Source: Glycomyces buryatensis | GTDB taxonomy: Bacteria; Actinomycetota; Actinomycetes; Mycobacteriales; Micromonosporaceae | DNA: 46,682 bases | Direction of reading: 5' to 3' | Assembly (NCBI RefSeq): GCF_004912275.1 | Contig: NZ_STGY01000082.1 | Span: 1 to 46,682, forward strand | Part shown: one piece after another, positions 31,978 through 41,595 of the stretch | Layout: each line of letters opens with the position of its first letter | How positions within the stretch are numbered: position 1 is the stretch's first letter | The notes under the pieces: model-generated | Databases searched by the model: none | What the model was told of the DNA's origin: nothing | Seen by the model: the letters and a program-made list of their open reading frames with translations, nothing else | Translations under genes and position numbers: made by a program

Positions 31978-33143
31978 CAGCTCTCGATTATCTCCTGGGC
32001 CTTCTCCAGGAACCCGCGCATCGATTCCTGCCACCCGTAGGTTTCCTCCTCGATGTCGAGGTAGTAGCGCAGCTGGGCCTGCTCCCAGGCGTGCACGGCA
32101 GCCTCGCGATAGCCGCTCTCCTCGCCGCATTCGGCGAACTGCACGGCCGCATCGCGTTCGAAGGCCAGCCAGCCCGCAGTGTCGCCTGAGTCGGGGACGT
32201 CCTGGGCCGGGTCGGGCCAGGCGCCGTCGGCGTCCTCGAATTCCATGCGGGGGAACTCGCCCTCGCCGGACTCGGCGAGATAGTCGTGGATCCGCACATG
32301 CCCTTCGTAGAACTCCCAGCCGCCGAAGCCGCGATCCTCAAGGCAGTCGAGGAAATCGTCCTCGAAGTCGGCGGTCCTCTCGACGTAGCGTTCGTTCATC
32401 GCCGACCAGTCGCCGTTCGGCATCGGGGGACGCGTAACCCAGTTGCTGAACTCCTCCTCGGGGTTGTCGACCTCCTCCACCTCCCCGTATAGGGCGGTGA
32501 TCATCTCCAGCTCGCAGCCGCCCGGGGGCGGATTCTCATCGACCGGCTCGCCGTACTCGTCGGTCTCCAGTTCGATGCCGACGAGGTAGCCCTGCTGGGA
32601 GGCGGCCAGCTCCTCCCCCTGGTAGGCGACCCACCAGGCGTACTGGTCCTCGGGGCTGAGGTTGTAGAACTCCGGGGCTTCCTCGCCCTCCTCGTGGAGC
32701 GTCACATCGAAGCCCTGGGCGTCCTCGTACTCCTGGTACGCCTCCCACGGAACCCCGTCCTCGATGCTCTCCGCGCCTTCGAGGTTGGTCCACTGCCACA
32801 CGCCGCGCAGCTCGGCCTCCTCCACGGTGGGCACGAACCACTCGTAGGGGCCCTGGTCCATGAAGGTCTCGCTCTCGGCGGAGTCCCAGCTGTGAAACGG
32901 GTCCGGGTTGTGGACGGTGAAGCCGGCCTCCTCCAGACAGTCCTGGACGATCCGGGCCTCGGCGACGTCGAGTTCACCGTTGAGTCGGGCACTCTCGTTG
33001 AACATGTCGGTCAACTGACCCGCGTACTGGTCGAAGTCGAGATCTTCCTCTTCCTCCTCGAACCACGCGCACCCTGAGGTGAAAAGGGCCAGGCCCGCGA
33101 TCGCGGCCCCACCGGTCAGCGCTCGCTTCACGTTGCATCCCAT
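31977..33143 (-). CDS. Acidic lipoprotein of unknown function
   Basis: A 388-aa lipoprotein: signal peptide with lipobox FTSGC (Cys25), followed by a run of acidic residues (EEEEEDLDFD). The mature part is strongly acidic, rich in Glu, Asp, Trp and Tyr, without recognised catalytic motifs. Two related segments, QDCLEEAGFT (about 66-75) and LDCLEDRGFGG further on, plus FAECGEESGY near the end, suggest an internal repeat of a Cys-x3-8-Gly-Phe type found in many actinobacterial lipoproteins. The cysteines may form disulfides. It lies between secreted cell-wall-degrading enzyme genes but has no shared operon with them. The start codon could also be the GTG four codons downstream (33131). No function assigned. 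Confidence 0.8.
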   Translation of the reverse strand: MGCNVKRALTGGAAIAGLALFTSGCAWFEEEEEDLDFDQYAGQLTDMFNESARLNGELDVAEARIVQDCLEEAGFTVHNPDPFHSWDSAESETFMDQGPYEWFVPTVEEAELRGVWQWTNLEGAESIEDGVPWEAYQEYEDAQGFDVTLHEEGEEAPEFYNLSPEDQYAWWVAYQGEELAASQQGYLVGIELETDEYGEPVDENPPPGGCELEMITALYGEVEEVDNPEEEFSNWVTRPPMPNGDWSAMNERYVERTADFEDDFLDCLEDRGFGGWEFYEGHVRIHDYLAESGEGEFPRMEFEDADGAWPDPAQDVPDSGDTAGWLAFERDAAVQFAECGEESGYREAAVHAWEQAQLRYYLDIEEETYGWQESMRGFLEKAQEIIES

Positions 33144-33217
33144 CGTCGAAGGCTTCTTCGCCTAGACGCGATCGGGCCCTCGATCGGTTGCCTCACTTCT
33201 CGGATATTTCGGTCGAA

Positions 33218-33252
33218 GCGGGGCCCGGGGCGGTGATCGTCCCGGGCCCCGC
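33218..33252 (-). terminator. Terminator after PL1 gene
   Basis: A perfect 12-bp inverted repeat: GCGGGGCCCGGG (33218-33229) with CCCGGGCCCCGC (33241-33252), 15 bp after the lyase stop on the minus strand. No T-run. Confidence 0.65.
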
Positions 33253-33267
33253 GTTCGCGTGGAAGTC

Positions 33268-34584
33268 CTACCGGCAATTGCCCGCGCCGGAGCGCCGCAT
33301 CACCAGCTCGGCGACCTCGTCGGTGTCGTGGATCTTGCCGTGGACGGCGGGCAGCTCGGCGACCTCGCCGGACAGCGACTTGGTCGGATTGGCCTCGTTG
33401 TACGCCGCGAGGAGATCGATCTCCTCGCCGTTGAACTCACTTCCTTCGACGTGGATGCCGGTGCCGCCGTAATTGCCGATCGCCAGCGCGGGGTCGACGC
33501 CGGGCATGTCCCAGGCGTTGTTCTCGGCGTAGATCGCCGATTCCTTGCCCGCCCCGAGCGAGTAGAAGTACGGGTAGCCGCTCTCGGCGTCGTAGGTGAA
33601 GTAGTTGTTGTAGACGTGGGCCTGGCCCCAGCGCAGCCGCGGGGACCGCTGGCTGGTGGTCTCGAACCAGTTGTGGTGCACGGTGACCCGGAGCTTGTCG
33701 GCCTCGTCGTAGTTGGTGGAGTCGGTATTGCCGATGAGCATCGTCTTGTCGTGGGTGTCGATGTGGTTCCACGAGAGGGTCACCAGGTCCGAGGCGCGGA
33801 CGACGTCGATGCCGCCGTCGAAGCGCTCGACCTTGTGCTCCCAGATCACCGGCGAGGCGTAGTCGTTGGTGGCGGCGTCCCCGTCGGTGACGGTGAGGTG
33901 GTCGAGCCACACGTGGGTGGAGGCGCTGATCTCGAAGTTGTCGAACTGGGCGTCCCACGAGTCGCCTTCCCAGGAGGGGAAGCAGTCATAGGCGTCGTGG
34001 ACGCCGAGGTTGCGCACGATGATGTTCTCGACCCCGGTGATGAAGAACGATCCGTGGGTGAGCGAGGAGTCGCCGAGTCCGACGATCGTGGTGTTCGAGC
34101 CGGGGCTGAGCAGGATGTGCTGGCGGAAGGCGTTGTAGGAGCGCTTACGGGCATCCTCGACCGGTCCGGAGGCCTCGTTCGGGCCCCAGACCTCGGGGTC
34201 GTAGGTCTCCAGATAGGTCTCCCAGGAGTACCCGGGGTCGTTGAAGTCGGTGCAGGAGAGGGCGTTTCCCTGGTCGTCGGTCATGGCGTCGAGGTCGCCG
34301 TCGACGTAGACGATCTTGGACTCGTCGCCCTTGATCGCGGTCTGGAGCTCGTCCCAGGTGTCGACCTTGAAGACGTGGGCGTCGTCGGCGGCCGAGCCGC
34401 CGGTGGTGCCGCCGTCGGTGGCGGCCCAGCCGTCATTGGCGGCGATGGTCTCGCGGCCGAGGTCGCGATCGTGTCCGTGGCCGTGGCCATGTCCGGGTCG
34501 GGCCTGGGCGGCGCCGGTCAGGGCGGTGGAGGCGAGCGCGGCCAGGGCGACCGCGGCGAGGAGTCGTCTTGCAGGACCGTTCAT
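33268..34584 (-). CDS. Secreted PL1 pectate lyase
   Basis: A 438-aa exported beta-helix lyase. Signal peptide at 1-29 (RRLLAAVALAALASTALTGAAQA), then a short His-Gly repeat HGHGHGHGHD at the mature N-terminus. The PL1 signatures are visible: VWLDHLTVTDGD (calcium and substrate side) and SQRSPRLRWGQAHVYNN with the catalytic arginine region (R-x-P-x-x-R-like). The ATG at 34582-34584 is preferred, with AAGGGA 11 nt upstream; the open frame extends 16 codons further through the operator. It cleaves pectate together with the PL9 enzyme encoded upstream in the window. It has its own promoter at 34613-34642. Confidence 0.93.
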   Translation of the reverse strand: MNGPARRLLAAVALAALASTALTGAAQARPGHGHGHGHDRDLGRETIAANDGWAATDGGTTGGSAADDAHVFKVDTWDELQTAIKGDESKIVYVDGDLDAMTDDQGNALSCTDFNDPGYSWETYLETYDPEVWGPNEASGPVEDARKRSYNAFRQHILLSPGSNTTIVGLGDSSLTHGSFFITGVENIIVRNLGVHDAYDCFPSWEGDSWDAQFDNFEISASTHVWLDHLTVTDGDAATNDYASPVIWEHKVERFDGGIDVVRASDLVTLSWNHIDTHDKTMLIGNTDSTNYDEADKLRVTVHHNWFETTSQRSPRLRWGQAHVYNNYFTYDAESGYPYFYSLGAGKESAIYAENNAWDMPGVDPALAIGNYGGTGIHVEGSEFNGEEIDLLAAYNEANPTKSLSGEVAELPAVHGKIHDTDEVAELVMRRSGAGNCR

Positions 34585-34612
34585 CGGCGAATGCGTCCCT
34601 TCGGGGGTTGAG

Positions 34613-34642
34613 TGCAAACGGTTGCAGAGCAACCGCTGTCAA
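34613..34642 (-). promoter_or_regulatory. PL1 lyase promoter and LacI-like operator
   Basis: TGCAAACGGTTGCA (34613-34626) is a near-palindrome of LacI-family style. It overlaps CGGTTGC-AGA-GCAACCG (34619-34635), with perfect 7-bp arms. On the minus strand TTGACA (34637-34642) is followed by these palindromes at the expected spacer and -10 position; the -10 (GTTTGC) is poor. The AACGGTTGCA core resembles the site upstream of the PL9 gene. Confidence 0.6.
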
Positions 34643-34682
34643 GCTTGTCCTAAGCATTCGCCGATGTCAATATGGGGGCGCG

Positions 34683-34707
34683 AAAAAGCCGCCGGTCTCC
34701 CGGCGGC
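34683..34707 (-). terminator. Intrinsic terminator after peroxiredoxin gene
   Basis: Stem GCCGCCGG (34688-34695) with CCGGCGGC (34700-34707), TCTC loop, then five T on the minus strand (34683-34687 read aaaaa region on plus). Confidence 0.9.
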
Positions 34708-34731
34708 CCGTGTAGTTCTGCTCGACTCGAT

Positions 34732-35190
34732 CTAGAGCGCGCCGAGCGCCTTCTGCCAGGCGCCCTGGTCGCGGGCCTCGCCGGGCATGTTCATCTCGCT
34801 GAAGCGGACGACGCCGGTCTTGTCGATGACGAAGGTGCCGCGGTTGGCCATGCCATTGTCCTCATTGAAGACGTCGTAGGCCTGGGCGACCTCGCCGTGC
34901 GGCCAGAAGTCGCTCAGCAGCGGGAACTCGAAGCCCTCGCGCTGCGCCCAGACCTTGTGGGCGAAGGGCGAGTCGATCGAGACGCTGAGGACCTGGACGT
35001 CGTCGGACTGGTAGGTGTCGAGGTTGTCGCGGATGCCGCACAGCTCGCCCTCGCACACGCCGGTGAAGGCGAACGGGTAGAAGACCAGCAGGACGTTCTT
35101 CTCGCCGCGGAAGTCCGACAGCGAGACCTCCTGGTTGTTCTGGTCCTTGAGCGTGAACTCGGGGGCCACGGTTCCGGGTTCGATCGGCAT
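34732..35190 (-). CDS. Peroxiredoxin (AhpE/BCP type)
   Basis: A 152-aa thiol peroxidase of the AhpC/TSA family, cytoplasmic. The active-site segment YPFAFTGVCEGELC holds the peroxidatic C46 with P39 and T43 of the PxxxT/SxxC motif, and a second Cys at 51. The C-x4-C spacing matches the resolving pair of BCP-type enzymes; AhpE-type enzymes generally lack the second. It reduces hydroperoxides with thioredoxin or a similar donor; a thioredoxin is encoded at 41092-41475. The start has AGGAG 6 nt upstream. Monocistronic, with its own terminator. Confidence 0.92.
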   Translation of the reverse strand: MPIEPGTVAPEFTLKDQNNQEVSLSDFRGEKNVLLVFYPFAFTGVCEGELCGIRDNLDTYQSDDVQVLSVSIDSPFAHKVWAQREGFEFPLLSDFWPHGEVAQAYDVFNEDNGMANRGTFVIDKTGVVRFSEMNMPGEARDQGAWQKALGAL

Positions 35191-35364
35191 GGGCGCTCCT
35201 ATCGGTGCGGGCCCTCGGTCGAGGGCCGTCGGCGGTCTGACGGCACCGACGTTAGCCCCGGGCCCGGCCGCCGCTGAGGCGACCCGGCCCGGATGAGGCC
35301 TGAGTCCGTTTCGCGTGGCGCCTTGAGCGCCTAGGCGGTCCGGTGGGACCGACCGGTTCGCCCG

Positions 35365-35781
35365 CTACCGCTTGGCGACGACCATTCTCGATGCCAGCCA
35401 GTCGGGGGACACGTTGAGCGTCTTGGTCGATTTGAGTCCCGCCAGATCGGCGGACTCCTGGACGGTGGCGGGGTTGATGTGTCCCGCCCGTCCGGCCTTT
35501 GGCGACAGGAGCCACACGGTGCCGCCGTCCGCGAGCGGATCGCGGGCGTCGAGGAGGAGGTCGACCAGGTCGCCGTCCTCGTCTCTGCACCACAGCAGGA
35601 CCGCGTCGACGATTTCGTCGGAGTCCTCGTCGAGCAGTTCGCCGACCGCTTCGACCACCGCTGAGCGCAGTGTCGCGTCGACGTCGGTATCGAAGCCGAG
35701 CTCCATGACGGCCTCCACGCCGTCGAGTCCGAGTCGCTGTACGATGCCCGCCACGTCCGCCGGGCTGCCCGGACCGTTCAC
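35365..35781 (-). CDS. DUF3052 family protein
   Basis: A 138-aa small acidic protein conserved in actinobacteria next to aceE. Conserved strings: VQRLGLDGVEAVMELGFD, VDAVLLWCRDEDGDLVDLLLDA and GGTVWLLSPKAGRAGHI. No function is established. The GTG at 35779-35781 is chosen since GGAGG lies 7-9 nt upstream; the open frame extends further left without support. It is transcribed divergently from aceE, a known arrangement in Streptomyces and relatives, which hints at a link to pyruvate dehydrogenase control, but this is inference. Confidence 0.85.
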   Translation of the reverse strand: MNGPGSPADVAGIVQRLGLDGVEAVMELGFDTDVDATLRSAVVEAVGELLDEDSDEIVDAVLLWCRDEDGDLVDLLLDARDPLADGGTVWLLSPKAGRAGHINPATVQESADLAGLKSTKTLNVSPDWLASRMVVAKR

Positions 35782-35829
35782 TTCGACCCCTCCATCTTTT
35801 TTCGGCCTCCTGTCTGCGCCTGTGCACAA

Positions 35830-35863
35830 CATATGAAGTGAAGCATATGAGGTGCAGCATATG
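35830..35863 (-). promoter_or_regulatory. Three CATATG repeats spaced 14 bp
   Basis: CATATG at 35830, 35844 and 35858, joined by related linkers (aagtgaag, aggtgcag), so this is a direct repeat as well as a series of palindromes. It lies 50-80 bp upstream of the DUF3052 start and could be an array of regulator sites, or overlapping -10 elements. Confidence 0.6.
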
Positions 35864-36131
35864 GGGCGCTTGCGCGTCGCCGGGACGGACGGGGGTCCGC
35901 CGCCGACACCGCGAAGGCGCCCCAGCTGAGGCATCATCCCCTTCGGAAAACAACGGGAACGCAACGGCTGCTGAATAGAAGGTGCGCGCGTGTTCACGGA
36001 TTTGTGATCTTGGATGCGTTAGGCCGCGCGGCAATGGCGCAGGTGAACGTGTCTCCTGGTCTTCCGGAGTGTGGGCACGGTCGCATCAAGGCGGGTGGGT
36101 CGCCGGTGCACGCGGTAGATTCGGGGGAGGA

Positions 36132-36149
36132 TGTTAGAAATCGATAACA
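36132..36149 (+). promoter_or_regulatory. Possible aceE operator
   Basis: TGTTA-GAAATCGA-TAACA, perfect 5-bp arms, 48 bp upstream of the aceE start and 10 bp after a TAGATT -10-like hexamer. Confidence 0.45.
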
Positions 36150-36196
36150 CTCTGCCTGCCACTAGCAACGTGCAGTCTATGAACGAGGGATCGCCC

Positions 36197-38929
<2,733 letters not shown>

Positions 38930-38937
38930 GAGCGGCT

Positions 38938-39101
38938 AGGGCCTGTCCTGTGAATCCGGGTGAGGCTGGATCCGAGTCCATTTGTTCGCTCGCAAGGCGG
39001 AAGGGCCTCTGAATACCGGTGTTGTATTCAGAGGCCCTGACAACGCAGCGAGCGGGCAAATGGGCCGGAGCCAGACCTTCCGGATTCACAGGACAGGCCC
39101 T
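38938..39101. repeat. 164-bp palindromic element (MITE-like) after aceE
   Basis: Perfect 22-bp terminal inverted repeats (38938-38959 and 39080-39101, beginning agggcctgtcctgtg). A central hairpin has a perfect 15-bp stem (39002-39016 with 39024-39038, 7-nt loop), and intermediate blocks such as ccatttg / caaatgg also pair, so the whole element can fold on itself. It starts 8 bp after the aceE stop and is followed by an ordinary terminator. No transposase and no clear target duplication are seen. Confidence 0.85.
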
Positions 39102-39108
39102 GGGCGAC

Positions 39109-39142
39109 AGGGACCGGGGAGCGTGCTCCTCGGTCCCTTCTT
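39109..39142 (+). terminator. aceE terminator
   Basis: AGGGACCGGGGAGC (39109-39122) pairs with GCTCCTCGGTCCCT (39125-39138) with one mismatch, followed by tctt. It probably belonged next to aceE before the palindromic element appeared between them. Confidence 0.8.
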
Positions 39143-39237
39143 CGCGTCAAGCCCTCTGGGACCGCTCTACTACACTGTGGTGGCCAACGGCTACCCATCC
39201 TTAGGCCACCCCCATTCGACTCGGACTCGGAGCGGAC

Positions 39238-40956
39238 ATGCCCTTTCCCACTGCCTCAGAATCGATCAAGGACGTCTGGGCGCGCGGTGCAAAGCTCCTC
39301 GACGACGGCGATCTCCCGCGGGCGTCCGACTGCTTCGAACACGTCCTCGAATACAACCCCCGGGCCGCCGATGCCTGGCTCGGTCTGCACGCATGCGGGG
39401 AGCAGCAGGAGACGGCCCTTTTGAGGATGGTGGAGTGCGCCGATGAGGTCGGCAAGCTGCGGCGGGCCACCGGGCTCGGGCTCAAATCGACGTTCAGTAT
39501 CGGGAACTTCGTCGAATTCCCGCTCTCCGAGGCCATCGACGCGTGGTTCGGCTACGTGGCCGCCCTGATCGTCGGCGATCGGGTCGACCACGCCAAGGAA
39601 GTGCTGGCAACGGCCACACGCGAGGACGACATGGTGCGGTTCCTGCGCGCCCGGTGCTCGTTCCAGCTGAGCGACTGGGAACAGGTGCTCGCGGACTCCC
39701 ACGACATCGAGCATCCCCTGCTCAACGACGAGGCACAGCTGTACGCGGCCACTGCGCTGATGCACCTGGGCACCCACTACGAGGCCCTGGACATCCTCAC
39801 CGCACTGCCCGCCGAGAACGGCATCGACGATCCCGGTTACGACGCCCAGGTCTCGTACGTGGGGGGCAGGTCCCTGGAGGCGCTCGGCCAGGCGAAGGAA
39901 GCGGCCCGGATGTACCAGCGCGCCTTCCGGCTCTCCCCCGAGGTGGAGCTGTTCGCGAAGGCGGCCGGGGCCGCGCGCCCCGCCGGGTCGTCGCGCGCCT
40001 CCGTCGAGGAGGGCTTCTCGCAGCTGAGCGCCGACGGCGAGGACGGCGACCGCGCCGCCATGCTCCAGGACGCCGCCCGCCGGCTCGACGCCATGATCGG
40101 ACTCGACCCGGTCAAGGACCAGATCAAGACCCTCCAGGCCCAGTTCAAGATGGCGCTGCTGCGGAAGGAGCGCGGCCTGCCGGACTCGTCCCGGCCGCAC
40201 CACTTCGTGTTCACCGGGCCGCCCGGCACCGGCAAGACCACCGTCGCCCGCATCATGGGAGAGATCCTGGCGGGTCTCGGCCTGCTCGAGCACGGGCGGG
40301 TCGTGGAGACCCAGCGCGGCGACCTGGTCGGCCAGTACCTGGGCGCCACCGCGCTGAAGACGCGCAAGCGGATCGAGGAGGCCACGGGCGGCGTCCTGTT
40401 CATCGACGAGGCCTACGCCCTGGAGACCCAGGGGTACTCGGGCAAGGGCGACGCCTTCGGCAAGGAGGCCATGCAGGAGATCCTGACGGCAGCCGAGAAC
40501 CGGCGCGACACCCTGGTGATCGTGCTCGCCGGCTACACCAAGGAGATGGAGGACCTGCTCGCGACCAACCCGGGCCTGCGATCGCGCTTCTCGACCGTGG
40601 TCGACTTCCCCACGTACTCGGCCCAGGAGCTCTTCGACATCGCCGTCTCGATCCTGGCCGCCGGCGGCGAGCGCCTCTCGGTCGAGGCCGAGGTCGCACT
40701 GTCCGAACGGTTCGACGCCGTGGTCGGCGACGGGTCCATCAACACGCTCGGCAACGCCCGGCTCGCCCGTGAGTTGTGCCGCAAGGCCATGGCCCGGCGC
40801 GACCTGCGGCTGGTCGCGGCGATCGACGTCACGGGCACGCCCAGCGTCGAGGAGATGACCACGGTCGAGGCCGACGACGTCGCGCGGGCCTTCCAGGAGC
40901 TCACCGACGGCGTCCGGGAACCGCGACCCGACCAGGTCGGCCCGGACGAGCAGTAG
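39238..40956 (+). CDS. EccA-like AAA+ ATPase with TPR N-terminus
   Basis: A 572-aa protein matching the size and layout of EccA, the cytosolic ATPase of type VII (ESX) secretion. A helical TPR-like region covers about 1-240 (GAKLLDDGDLPRASDCFEHVLEYNP is TPR-like), then a CbbX-type AAA+ domain: Walker A GPPGTGKTT (327-335), Walker B VLFIDEAYAL (386-395), and a sensor/arginine region AGYTKEMEDLL--NPGLRSRF. The ATG has GGAG 5 nt upstream. No ESX core genes (eccB, C, D, E, mycP, esxA/B) are adjacent, so it is an orphan copy; it could serve a distant ESX locus or another protein-remodelling task. Confidence 0.88.
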   Translation: MPFPTASESIKDVWARGAKLLDDGDLPRASDCFEHVLEYNPRAADAWLGLHACGEQQETALLRMVECADEVGKLRRATGLGLKSTFSIGNFVEFPLSEAIDAWFGYVAALIVGDRVDHAKEVLATATREDDMVRFLRARCSFQLSDWEQVLADSHDIEHPLLNDEAQLYAATALMHLGTHYEALDILTALPAENGIDDPGYDAQVSYVGGRSLEALGQAKEAARMYQRAFRLSPEVELFAKAAGAARPAGSSRASVEEGFSQLSADGEDGDRAAMLQDAARRLDAMIGLDPVKDQIKTLQAQFKMALLRKERGLPDSSRPHHFVFTGPPGTGKTTVARIMGEILAGLGLLEHGRVVETQRGDLVGQYLGATALKTRKRIEEATGGVLFIDEAYALETQGYSGKGDAFGKEAMQEILTAAENRRDTLVIVLAGYTKEMEDLLATNPGLRSRFSTVVDFPTYSAQELFDIAVSILAAGGERLSVEAEVALSERFDAVVGDGSINTLGNARLARELCRKAMARRDLRLVAAIDVTGTPSVEEMTTVEADDVARAFQELTDGVREPRPDQVGPDEQ

Positions 40957-41024
40957 GAGGGCGCGGTAAGAACCGAGGGATAGACGAGGCCCGATACGGC
41001 GGCCAATGCGCGACCGCGGCAACG

Positions 41025-41071
41025 AAAAACGGGGCGGGCGCGCTCTCCGCGCTCCCGCCCCGTCACGTTTT
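41025..41071. terminator. Bidirectional terminator between EccA-like and thioredoxin genes
   Basis: A strong stem (ACGGGGCGGG at 41029-41038 with CCCGCCCCGT at 41054-41063, extended by CGCG/CGCG) flanked by AAAAA on the left and TTTT on the right, suitable for both convergent genes. Confidence 0.9.
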
Positions 41072-41091
41072 AGTGGCTGTTCCGCCTGAGC

Positions 41092-41475
41092 CTATTCGGC
41101 TTCGGCCGCGGCCTTGGCCTCTTCGGCCTCGACCTGCTTGCGGACCTCGTCCATGTCGAGCTCCTTGACCTTGGAGATGACCTCCTCCAGCGCCGCGGCC
41201 GGCAGGGCACCGGGCTGGCTGTAGAGGAGGATGCCATCGCGGAAGGCCATCAGGGTCGGGATGGACTGGATGCCGGCCTCGGCCGACAGCTCCGGCTGGT
41301 CCTCGGTGTCGATCTTGCCGTAGACGACGTCCGTGTGGGTCTCGCTGGACTTCTCGTAGGTCGGGCCGAACTGCTTGCAGGGGCCGCACCAGTCGGCCCA
41401 CCAGTCGACCAGCACGATGTCGTTGCCGGTGACCGTCTCCTCGAAGTTGTCCTTGGTCAATGCAACCGTGGCCAT
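41092..41475 (-). CDS. trxA: Thioredoxin
   Basis: A 127-aa cytoplasmic disulfide reductase. The active site DWWADWCGPCKQFGP has C30 and C33, and the cis-proline region is QSIPTLMAFRDG. A C-terminal extension rich in Ala, Glu and Lys (EVRKQVEAEEAKAAAEAE) exceeds the usual fold by about 20 residues. The ATG at 41473-41475 gives the classic thioredoxin N-terminus; the frame is open further upstream without a ribosome site. It may serve as reductant for the peroxiredoxin encoded at 34732-35190. Confidence 0.95.
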   Translation of the reverse strand: MATVALTKDNFEETVTGNDIVLVDWWADWCGPCKQFGPTYEKSSETHTDVVYGKIDTEDQPELSAEAGIQSIPTLMAFRDGILLYSQPGALPAAALEEVISKVKELDMDEVRKQVEAEEAKAAAEAE

Positions 41476-41595
41476 AAGTCCGGCCGCCTCTCTGTCGTGG
41501 CTCGAATCGTCTTCTCCGCGCAACAGTAGTGGCACGGCTGGTATTCCAACCGACGTCAGTGCGCGGCACCACTCGCGTCTGGCAGGCTATAGGGC

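Larger units (their letters stand above)
35782..36196. promoter_or_regulatory. Divergent region between DUF3052 gene and aceE
   Basis: A 415-bp gap with no gene. It contains three CATATG hexamers at a 14-bp step (35830, 35844, 35858) upstream of the DUF3052 start. Near aceE there is TAGATT (36116-36121), a possible -10, and the inverted repeat TGTTA-N8-TAACA (36132-36149). The middle (about 35870-36110) shows no further clear element. Confidence 0.65.

Noticed and set aside
35191..35364. tRNA or small RNA gene between peroxiredoxin and DUF3052
   Set aside because: GC-rich with short inverted repeats, but no cloverleaf, no TTC arm sequence and no promoter/terminator pair seen.
36131..36196. 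Earlier ATGs for aceE
   Set aside because: 36131 overlaps the inverted repeat and lies next to the proposed -10; the GTG at 36197 has a better ribosome site.
38938..39101. Complete insertion sequence
   Set aside because: Too short for a transposase and no coding frame inside; at most a non-autonomous element.
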